Origin: Bacteroides sp.
GTDB taxonomy: Bacteria; Bacteroidota; Bacteroidia; Bacteroidales; Bacteroidaceae
Direction: 5' to 3'
Length of the DNA stretch: 12,365 nt
Assembly (NCBI GenBank): GCA_019414725.1
Contig: DXLM01000081.1
Coordinates: 1 to 12,365 of the forward strand
In this document: positions 6,196 to 11,082 of the stretch, one piece after another
How positions within the stretch are numbered: the stretch's first letter is position 1
Layout of the letters: every line of letters starts with the position of its first letter
Notes under the pieces: generated by a model
The model's database searches: none
What the model was told of the DNA's origin: nothing
What the model saw: only the letters and a program-made list of their open reading frames with translations
Program-made: the position numbers and the translations under genes

Positions 6196-8166
6196 TTATT
6201 TTACTGTTAGTTGACTGTCTGTTGTAACCTGCAAGAATATCATTTGTGCGTTGGAAGCAATGAATGTATTCACGCTTTCGGCACGGTCAATGAACATTGG
6301 AGCATAGACTTCGTAATGCCTTGCCAATGTGTTGGTGATGTCAATACCTGCGTTCACTTGCTTTGCTGTATTGCACGTACCATAGGACACACCATCAATT
6401 ATAGGGATACATACTTCGTATTCGTTTCCGTCAAGAGTGGTATCGAAAAGTTTCCAGTGTACCATGCCAAACAGCGAGTTCAAACGGCTCTCACAATCAT
6501 CAATGCGAGCTTTGGCAAACTTAGCAGCTATATATTCACGTTTCTCTATGTCGGCTATCTTCTGTGCGAGTTCACGACCTTCCTTTTCAAGACGCTCTAT
6601 TTCTTTATCATAGTTGGCGATAATGGTACGGTTGTTTAGTTGGATTTCCAAGTTCTTAATAGCAGATTTCACCAACTCGGCACGTTCGGACAGTTCGGTA
6701 TCTGTCTGAGTATATGTGATATTTGCTATTTCTTTTTCTATCTCATTCAAACGTTTTAGGTTTGCTGCATACGCAGGCAGCTCGTTTTCGTTGATGGCGG
6801 ACGGTGCTGCTTTCGGGGTGGATTTCAGACGATCATACAGCCCTGCAATACATTCGTCAATGGCAGTAATCTTTTTGGAATGCTCTACAAGTTCTTCATT
6901 ACGCCTGTTTAATTCCTCTCGGTATGATTCGACTTGTGTCGACAGGGATTTTCCACGTGATTGATTCTCTTTGAGCCTGTTTTGTTTATATTCTTCAAAC
7001 TTTTGGAGAACGTCTTGTATCATATTGTCGGGTAAAGGCTGGCCGCAATGAGGACAGATATTATCACCGGTGTACTGTGTGGCACGAATGGATGCCCATT
7101 CGGAACGTAATTCTTCAAGTCTGCTTGTTGTTCTAGTTATTTCTTCGTTCAAATACTTGATGCGTTCTTTTGCACGGGTAATGTCTATATTGCAATCCGA
7201 TCGTTCGGAATGAATATTCTTCAACTCTTTCTCGATTTCATTACGTGTTTCGTTCTGCTTATCGGCTTCCTCCTGACGACTTCTCCTTTCTGCGGCAAGA
7301 ATATCCTTCTGTTGCTGTTCGATTTGCCGTTTTTCACGGTTCAGCGCAGCTTTTTTATCGATGGCAGATTGCTTGCGAGCATCTTCAGAATGCAGAAGTT
7401 CGTTTATTTCTTCCAGCTCTTTCTTTTTGTCGGTGAGCATTTCTTCCAATGAGTTCCAATCCTCGGCTTCTGGTTTCATCTTGTCCGTTTGGTCGATACG
7501 TGGCTTGATTTCATCCGCTTGCATTTTTAGACGTTTTTTCTCTGCGGCAATCTGCCGACGATAATCCGCCAATGATTTGCCACTCAACATGTCTACGAGA
7601 GCGGTAAATTCTGCATTTCCCTGCGCCAATTCGTTGTCTGTTTTGGCTCCGGCAATGGACATTAACACTTCACGTTGAACATCTTGTTTTAACGATAGGA
7701 AATACTCGGTATTGGTTAGCATCTTGAAAAGGTTCTCATCAATGATTTCGGCATTTATACGTTCCTTATACTCATTGACACGAACAGGTACGCCGTCCCA
7801 TGTGCATTCGGTGACATTCCCCTTGAACACTTCCTCTACTTGTCCACGAGGTTTGACCCATTGCTCCTTATACTCTCGTTTGATGGTAATTTCCGTTCCA
7901 TCAACGACTAATGTTCCCTCTACGGAGCATTCACAATGCTGTAGGGGATTGCCCTTTTCGTCTGTGGTGCGCAAGTTGAAGTCTTTACGGTCTTTGCTGT
8001 CCTTGCCGAAAAGCAGCCAACAGAACGCATCCATGTGCCTGGACTTGCCGAGACCGTTACGACCACAGATACGTGTAACAGTGCCATCTGTATGGAACTG
8101 TGTTGTCCTTTCTTTTTCTCCACGCCAGTTGCGAAGCGTGATTGATTTTAGCTGAATTGCTTTCAT
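6196..8166 (-). CDS. SMC/SbcC-like ATPase with coiled coil and zinc hook
   Basis: A 656-residue ATPase of the RecF/SMC/SbcC (Rad50-like) superfamily. The N-terminal strand LKSITLRNWRG is followed by Walker A GRNGLGKS (35-42). Two long charged coiled-coil arms (~200-360 and ~380-570) flank CPHC (371-374), a zinc-hook type CxxC at the apex. The C-terminal head includes QVNAGIDITNTLARHY and MFIDRAESVN (~624-633), the likely Walker B and D-loop. The residue after the Walker B Asp is Arg, not the usual Glu, and no LSGG signature is seen; phage members of this group often deviate in these places. It probably processes or bridges DNA ends for RecT. No SbcD-type nuclease is in view. Its start lies 30 nt after the tRNA-like gene. 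Confidence 0.9.
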   Translation of the reverse strand: MKAIQLKSITLRNWRGEKERTTQFHTDGTVTRICGRNGLGKSRHMDAFCWLLFGKDSKDRKDFNLRTTDEKGNPLQHCECSVEGTLVVDGTEITIKREYKEQWVKPRGQVEEVFKGNVTECTWDGVPVRVNEYKERINAEIIDENLFKMLTNTEYFLSLKQDVQREVLMSIAGAKTDNELAQGNAEFTALVDMLSGKSLADYRRQIAAEKKRLKMQADEIKPRIDQTDKMKPEAEDWNSLEEMLTDKKKELEEINELLHSEDARKQSAIDKKAALNREKRQIEQQQKDILAAERRSRQEEADKQNETRNEIEKELKNIHSERSDCNIDITRAKERIKYLNEEITRTTSRLEELRSEWASIRATQYTGDNICPHCGQPLPDNMIQDVLQKFEEYKQNRLKENQSRGKSLSTQVESYREELNRRNEELVEHSKKITAIDECIAGLYDRLKSTPKAAPSAINENELPAYAANLKRLNEIEKEIANITYTQTDTELSERAELVKSAIKNLEIQLNNRTIIANYDKEIERLEKEGRELAQKIADIEKREYIAAKFAKARIDDCESRLNSLFGMVHWKLFDTTLDGNEYEVCIPIIDGVSYGTCNTAKQVNAGIDITNTLARHYEVYAPMFIDRAESVNTFIASNAQMIFLQVTTDSQLTVK

Positions 8167-8196
8167 CTACTTTGATTTTTAATAGTGAAAAAATAG

Positions 8197-8283
8197 TGGG
8201 AGGAACAGGATTTGAACCTGTGTCCTGCTGCATCTTGGCCATTTGGGTACGTACCGCCGCTCTATCCGCTGAGCTATCCTCCC
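8197..8283 (-). tRNA. tRNA-like gene with intact acceptor, D and T arms but aberrant anticodon region
   Basis: Read on the minus strand, GGGAGGA pairs perfectly with TCCTCCC (7-bp acceptor), followed by discriminator A; no CCA is encoded. Positions 8-9 are TA. The D arm is GCTC-AGCGGATA-GAGC. The T arm is ACAGG-TTCAAAT-CCTGT with a canonical loop. Between D and T arms lie 37 nt (8222-8258) instead of ~23, and no standard 5-bp/7-nt anticodon arm forms. The best I find is GCGGT/GCAGC (8253-8257 with 8227-8231, one G-A mismatch and one G-U pair). That leaves a normal 5-nt variable region but a 21-nt loop, 14 nt too long. A class II variable arm does not pair well. No amino acid is assigned. It lies in an operon between an HTH gene and the ATPase gene. 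Confidence 0.6.
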
Positions 8284-8286
8284 TTA

Positions 8287-8556
8287 TCATTTGAAATAGT
8301 CTTGTTGTAACCTTTGTAGTGTACGCAGTTCGATTGTGCGGTATTCAACTTTGCCCGGACGCTTGCAGGGGGTTATTTTACCCTGCTTGCGCCATCTATC
8401 CACATTGCCACGCCCAAACATAGCGTATGCTTTTCGCTGGCTGACCATTTCGGGATCATTGTGTGTATCGGCAAGCATACGGACTACAGAGGACGCTACA
8501 TCGCGGACGAAAGTGTCATAAGTAACGGATTTATCGGGAAAATCAATAGTGAGCAT
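8287..8556 (-). CDS. Small helix-turn-helix protein (MerR/excisionase-like)
   Basis: An 89-residue protein. Residues ~38-80 (VSQRKAYAMFGRGNVDRWRKQGKITP, then PGKVEYRTIELRTL) fit the winged HTH layout of excisionases and MerR-like proteins: a first helix starting at SQRKA, the recognition helix NVDRWRKQG, a wing with KITPCKRPGKVEYR and a final helix. The N-terminal 35 residues are helical and may dimerise. It could be an excisionase, an early regulator or a replication accessory factor; no integrase is in the window to help decide. It ends 3 nt before the tRNA-like gene and lies 11 nt after the 70-aa protein gene. Confidence 0.6.
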   Translation of the reverse strand: MLTIDFPDKSVTYDTFVRDVASSVVRMLADTHNDPEMVSQRKAYAMFGRGNVDRWRKQGKITPCKRPGKVEYRTIELRTLQRLQQDYFK

Positions 8557-8567
8557 AGGATTACGGA

Positions 8568-8780
8568 TTAAAGTGAATACTCTGCACGATAATTTTCATC
8601 GGTTTTAATGAAATATGTAAGCACTTTTATTAGGGAACGTTTAGAACCGGGCTTGGCAATAGAGTCAACCAGACTTTCTCTCTTTTGCTTGTCTGTAGCA
8701 ATAAAGATGTAGCCCACGTGTCTTGCTTCCGGTTTAAGAGGCTTGATTTGAGAATTTAATTTTTTGAAATTGATAGACAT
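8568..8780 (-). CDS. Hypothetical 70-aa protein
   Basis: A 70-residue basic protein, MSINFKKLNSQIKPLKPEA at its start, with a hydrophobic strand GYIFIATD (23-30) followed by KQKRESLVDSIAKPGSKRSL and a helix IKVLTYFIKTDENYR. I use the ATG at 8780. The longer frame up to 8945 overlaps the membrane protein gene completely and its extra sequence is an out-of-frame shadow of it. Nothing in it matches a family I know. Its position early in the leftward operon suggests an early function or host takeover role, but nothing in the sequence proves it. Confidence 0.6.
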   Translation of the reverse strand: MSINFKKLNSQIKPLKPEARHVGYIFIATDKQKRESLVDSIAKPGSKRSLIKVLTYFIKTDENYRAEYSL

Positions 8781-8799
8781 GATATTGTAAGTTAAGAGG

Positions 8800-8997
8800 T
8801 TATTTGTTTTCATTTTGAAACTCCATCCATGATATACGTACCAGTTTCCATGTGAGAAAGATGAATACAGCTGATACAAGATAGCCAACGAACGATGCGA
8901 TGTTTCCAAGTATGATATGTGCCACAATGCTGACAACCACCGCAAAAAGCATGATGCAGGATAGTATCAGTTGTGAAATATTTACAAATTTGTTCAT
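8800..8997 (-). CDS. Small two-helix membrane protein, 65 aa
   Basis: A 65-residue protein with two hydrophobic segments: ISQLILSCIMLFAVVVSIVA (about 7-27) and NIASFVGYLVSAVFIFLTW (about 32-50), ending in a charged tail KLVRISWMEFQNENK. The short N-terminus and the charged tail fit a membrane hairpin with a cytoplasmic C-terminus. It follows the promoter-proximal 63-aa gene by 12 nt and precedes the 70-aa gene by 19 nt. No family recognised; a role at the host envelope is possible but not shown. Confidence 0.65.
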   Translation of the reverse strand: MNKFVNISQLILSCIMLFAVVVSIVAHIILGNIASFVGYLVSAVFIFLTWKLVRISWMEFQNENK

Positions 8998-9009
8998 GAT
9001 GATTACAAA

Positions 9010-9201
9010 TTACGATATTCTGATTACTGTTATGATACGCTTTTCTCGGTCCGTTTCTGTCTGGTACTTACGATTCAGGATAAGTCCGAGATCGGAAGCC
9101 TGAGCACGGACGCTCTTAGTCTTTTCAATGGGGAAAGTAACCGTTTTACCTACTTCCAAATCCGTTAAAGTTGGACGTACTTTTACTTGATTTTCTGCCA
9201 T
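9010..9201 (-). CDS. Hypothetical 63-aa protein, first gene of the leftward operon
   Basis: A 63-residue basic protein. It begins MAENQVKVRPTLTDLEVGKT, continues with VTFPIEKTKSVRAQASDLGL, and ends in ITVIRIS. The N-terminal half reads like a small beta domain and the middle helix (KTKSVRAQASDLGLILNRKY) like a basic DNA- or RNA-contacting helix; this is only an impression. It sits about 40 nt downstream of the Bacteroides-type -7 box at 9242-9249, so it is the first product made when the repressor is lifted. Family unknown. Confidence 0.65.
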   Translation of the reverse strand: MAENQVKVRPTLTDLEVGKTVTFPIEKTKSVRAQASDLGLILNRKYQTETDREKRIITVIRIS

Positions 9202-9241
9202 TTTATTTGTTTTTTATGGGTTATTGTTTAACTTTATAGTG

Positions 9242-9273
9242 CAAAACTAATATATTTATTCATGGCGAACAAA
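9242..9273 (-). promoter_or_regulatory. Bacteroides-type promoter of the leftward early operon
   Basis: On the minus strand TTTG (9270-9273) is followed by a 20-nt spacer and TAGTTTTG (9242-9249). This fits the Bacteroides consensus of a -33 TTTG and a -7 TAnnTTTG with 19-21 nt between them. Transcription would start near 9235, giving a leader of roughly 30-35 nt before the ATG at 9201. Confidence 0.7.
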
Positions 9274-9284
9274 TATTTTCGTCA
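9263..9284. promoter_or_regulatory. Imperfect inverted repeat over the -33 box, candidate operator
   Basis: TGGCGAA (9263-9269), 8 nt, then TTCGTCA (9278-9284). Six of seven positions are complementary. It covers the -33 box of the leftward promoter, so a dimer bound here would block early transcription. The likely binder is the HTH protein encoded at 9343; that link is inference. Confidence 0.4.
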
Positions 9285-9311
9285 TAAAATTTAGTGTATG
9301 CGAAATTAAAT

Positions 9312-9325
9312 ATTAGTCGACTAAT
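9312..9325. promoter_or_regulatory. Perfect 14-bp palindrome ATTAGTCGACTAAT, candidate operator
   Basis: The sequence ATTAGTCGACTAAT is its own reverse complement and ends 17 nt before the ATG of the HTH repressor. Its place suggests autoregulation of the repressor operon. It does not resemble the repeat at 9263-9284, so two different proteins, or two modes, may be involved. Confidence 0.5.
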
Positions 9326-9342
9326 TCAAGTTCCTGTAAATC

Positions 9343-9717
9343 ATGAATTTAGAAATTGTTAGAAAATTGAGCGAAAACAGAGGTGGTGGATTAAAGAAAC
9401 TTGCTGCTGATGTTGGAATGAGCGAACAAAATCTACATAGATGCATTAGAAACAATAAGATTCAAGCGGCAGACTTAGAGAAGATTGCTTTTCTATTAAA
9501 AGCTGACATACGAATTTTTTTTGATGATGAAGTATCAAGACTATCAAATAATACAGTTGAAACAAACGGCGATTTTAGTCCTGCTTCGATGATGGGCAAC
9601 GTGTCTGTAGGCACAGATGCTATTCTTGTAGAACGAGTGAAGCATTTGGAAGAATTGTTGGCTGAAAAGGAGAGGTTGATTAAGGTTTATGAAAAGTTAG
9701 TAGAGGGAAAAAAATGA
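9343..9717 (+). CDS. HTH transcriptional repressor of the phage switch (XRE-like)
   Basis: A 124-residue protein. An N-terminal helix-turn-helix (~residues 3-58) reads LEIVRKLSENRGGGLKKLAADVGMSEQNLHRCIRNNKIQAADLEKIA; LAADVGMSEQNLHRCI is the HTH core with recognition helix SEQNLHRCIRN. A linker follows (62-95), then a C-terminal coiled coil ILVERVKHLEELLAEKERLIKVYEKLVE (~96-121) for dimerisation. It is transcribed away from the early operon, with two candidate operators upstream, so it is most likely the lysogeny repressor. It has no peptidase domain for LexA-type self-cleavage, so induction would need another route such as an antirepressor. Its stop overlaps the lipoprotein start (ATGA). Confidence 0.8.
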   Translation: MNLEIVRKLSENRGGGLKKLAADVGMSEQNLHRCIRNNKIQAADLEKIAFLLKADIRIFFDDEVSRLSNNTVETNGDFSPASMMGNVSVGTDAILVERVKHLEELLAEKERLIKVYEKLVEGKK

Positions 9718-10361
9718 GATATATAGTTGGAATAATATGTCTTATTACTTCTTTACTGTTATGTGCTTGCAGTGAAGATGACGAGAAAGGCGCTGAACGC
9801 TATTCGGGTGTATTTTTGAGTATGGAGGCTATAGATGCTATTACTCCGGAAGATTCTTTTTCTGATGTCATATTGCATAATGTTGAGTTTGAAAAAGTGG
9901 AAGTAGGAAAAGGAGAGCCTATAGAAGCTGGTGATTACACTGTGAAGACAGAAACTACTTACGACTTAATCATGCAAGAATCCGAAGCTGATCTGTATAT
10001 AAAAACAGAAAAAAGAACAGATAAAATGTTTGAGGCAACTTATGTATATAAATATGTTTTTAAGCAGGGAACTTACGGAGTGATTGAAGTATCAGAAAAT
10101 GCTATTACGGTCAACGGATATCCATATTGTAAACTTCAAAAATTTACACTAATACGTACTGAACCAATTGGAGAAAAATATTCCAAACAAGATACAGAGA
10201 CAGAAAATTACAAGGGAGTATTCTCCTGCAAAAGCAATGGTAGAAGCATAACTTTGTCAAATAGTGATTATATGTTTGAAGCCGCGCTTGATGGTAACGA
10301 ATGTAGGTTAACAGAATTATCTCCTGAACATAAAAATATCGGCACATTAGAAAAGCAATGA
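9714..10361 (+). CDS. Predicted surface lipoprotein co-transcribed with the repressor
   Basis: A 215-residue lipoprotein. The signal peptide MRYIVGIICLITSLLLCAC ends in a lipobox with Cys19 as the acylated residue. The next residues SEDDEK are acidic, resembling the export signal that sends Bacteroides lipoproteins to the outer face of the outer membrane. The mature part is beta-rich and has two similar starts, ERYSGVF and ENYKGVF (about residues 28-34 and 163-169), so it may be two related beta domains. It overlaps the repressor gene and the next gene by 4 nt each (ATGA). Expression in the lysogen and surface location make superinfection exclusion or another lysogenic conversion role plausible, but this is inference; no family recognised. 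Confidence 0.75.
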   Translation: MRYIVGIICLITSLLLCACSEDDEKGAERYSGVFLSMEAIDAITPEDSFSDVILHNVEFEKVEVGKGEPIEAGDYTVKTETTYDLIMQESEADLYIKTEKRTDKMFEATYVYKYVFKQGTYGVIEVSENAITVNGYPYCKLQKFTLIRTEPIGEKYSKQDTETENYKGVFSCKSNGRSITLSNSDYMFEAALDGNECRLTELSPEHKNIGTLEKQ

Positions 10362-10696
10362 ACGGAGAGTACCCATATTGTAAAACAGAGCCTTTTATGG
10401 ATGAATTGAAAAAAGCCGCATTCAATGCTATCTACAAAGATGGTTGTGATAATTGTGGAGATTGGATAGATACATTGGTAAACTGTTATTCCGAAGAAGT
10501 GGTGGACACTCTTGGGAATAATCCCAATGAGGTTTATGCAGAATTGGAAGATATATGGGAAACCATGGATTATGAAGACCCTCGAACCGGTATTTGCCTA
10601 ACTTATCAGAATTGGGCAGAATATTTCACAGGGGAGTTTGCCCATACAATCTACAATGAATTGATTAAATCAAAACAGGTGAACGAACGTAAATAA
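10358..10696 (+). CDS. Hypothetical acidic 112-aa protein of the repressor operon
   Basis: A 112-residue acidic protein starting MNGEYPYCKTEPFMDELKKA. It has a Cys pair DGCDNCGDW (27-35), single Cys residues elsewhere, and an aromatic C-terminal half (WETMDYEDPRTGICLTYQNW, AEYFTGEF). No signal peptide or membrane segment. Its start overlaps the lipoprotein stop (ATGA), so the three genes are coupled and probably expressed in the lysogen. It resembles phage anti-host or immunity proteins only in size and charge; no function can be assigned. Confidence 0.65.
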   Translation: MNGEYPYCKTEPFMDELKKAAFNAIYKDGCDNCGDWIDTLVNCYSEEVVDTLGNNPNEVYAELEDIWETMDYEDPRTGICLTYQNWAEYFTGEFAHTIYNELIKSKQVNERK

Positions 10697-10724
10697 TCCG
10701 TTTTAAAGCGTTCAAACCTTTAAG

Positions 10725-10874
10725 ATGATAAAAGTATCGTTTTTCGTATTTGTGTTGATTGTGGCTTATCTATTTGCCTTAAATGGGTAATATATCAAGA
10801 CTGGTAGCGGCGAGTTCTTCGATAAATGGACGAAAACATTAATCATAATAGACAGATACGAAGAAATTGAATAA
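10725..10874 (+). pseudogene. Small membrane protein ORF interrupted by one in-frame TAA
   Basis: From ATG 10725 the frame reads MIKVSFFVFVLIVAYLFALN-G, a transmembrane-type segment, and stops at TAA 10788-10790. In the same frame it goes on for 27 codons (YIKTGSGEFFDKWTKTLIII, then DRYEEIE) to TAA 10872-10874. The continuation, with NG-x-Y and FDKWT, looks like a real protein and resembles short Bacteroidales membrane proteins I recall with an FDKWTG segment. A single base change from a sense codon such as AAA or CAA would explain the break. Alternatives are a 21-aa peptide gene followed by chance coding sequence, or stop readthrough. Confidence 0.4.
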
Positions 10875-10902
10875 ACGAATATTGTTGAGAAGTATTATAT
10901 AA

Positions 10903-10962
10903 CTCATTGAAAAGTATCTTATTTTGGCTGCGGCGCAGGCTGCTGTGGAAGATATGAAGTAA
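10903..10962 (+). other. Gene-tail-like remnant before a terminator
   Basis: Nineteen codons read LIEKYLILAAAQAAVEDMK and end in TAA 10960-10962, only 11 nt before the terminator hairpin. The last dozen codons are GC-richer than the surroundings. This looks like the 3' end of a gene whose body is missing, as happens when an integrative element inserts at the 3' end of a host gene. The parent gene is not recognised, and the stretch is short enough that chance is possible. Confidence 0.3.
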
Positions 10963-10973
10963 ATTAATATAAA

Positions 10974-11015
10974 GGTGGGAGGTGCTTGGAATAAGTACCT
11001 CCTACTCTATTTTTA
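10974..11015 (+). terminator. Intrinsic terminator
   Basis: A hairpin with arms GGTGGGAGGTGCTT (10974-10987) and AAGTACCTCCTACT (10993-11006), 14 pairs including G-U pairs, around the loop GGAAT, followed by CTATTTTTAT. It would end rightward transcription from the repressor operon or from the truncated gene tail just upstream, and it insulates the peptidase gene. Confidence 0.75.
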
Positions 11016-11049
11016 TGGCATTTTATTTTTTCAATAAAAACATAGTTTA

Positions 11050-11057
11050 TACATTTG
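11050..11057 (+). promoter_or_regulatory. Bacteroides-type -7 box of the peptidase gene
   Basis: TACATTTG fits the TAnnTTTG consensus and lies 25 nt before the ATG at 11083. No clear TTTG -33 box is found at the right distance; a T-rich stretch lies there instead. Confidence 0.5.
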
Positions 11058-11082
11058 CCTGCAAGACAAAATCTATATTCAT

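Larger units (their letters stand above)
9202..9342. promoter_or_regulatory. Divergent control region between the early operon and the repressor operon
   Basis: This 141-nt AT-rich gap separates the leftward early operon from the rightward repressor operon. It holds a good leftward promoter (9242-9273), an imperfect inverted repeat over its -33 box (9263-9284) and a perfect 14-bp palindrome (9312-9325). For the rightward operon I see only a weak candidate, TATATTTA at 9251-9258 with TTTA at 9227-9230. The layout is that of a phage lysis-lysogeny switch. Confidence 0.6.
10697..11082. other. Gene-poor stretch between the element and the chromosomal-type gene
   Basis: These 386 nt hold no intact gene longer than ~20 codons. 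They contain an interrupted small ORF (10725-10874), a short GC-rich coding-like tail ending at 10962, a strong hairpin terminator at 10974-11006, and the promoter of the peptidase gene near 11050. The stretch is the most likely place for a right-hand junction of the element, but no attachment core can be defined from one end only. Confidence 0.5.

Noticed and set aside
7712..8155. A 147-codon plus-strand frame antisense to the SMC-like ATPase
   Set aside because: Ser/Pro/Leu-rich translation typical of antisense shadows, within the conserved Walker A domain of the real gene.
8197..8283. Reading the tRNA-like gene as a normal class II tRNA (Ser, Leu or Tyr) with a long variable arm
   Set aside because: The remaining 19 nt give no stable variable-arm stem and the assumed anticodon stem (GCGGT with CAAAT) does not pair.
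8781..8945. Extending the 70-aa protein gene upstream to 8945
   Set aside because: The extra 55 codons lie wholly within the membrane protein gene in another frame, while the ATG at 8780 gives a clean start with a 19-nt gap.
9914..10425. Minus-strand frame over the lipoprotein gene end (10144-10425)
   Set aside because: Tyr/Cys/Phe-rich antisense shadow of two coupled plus-strand genes.
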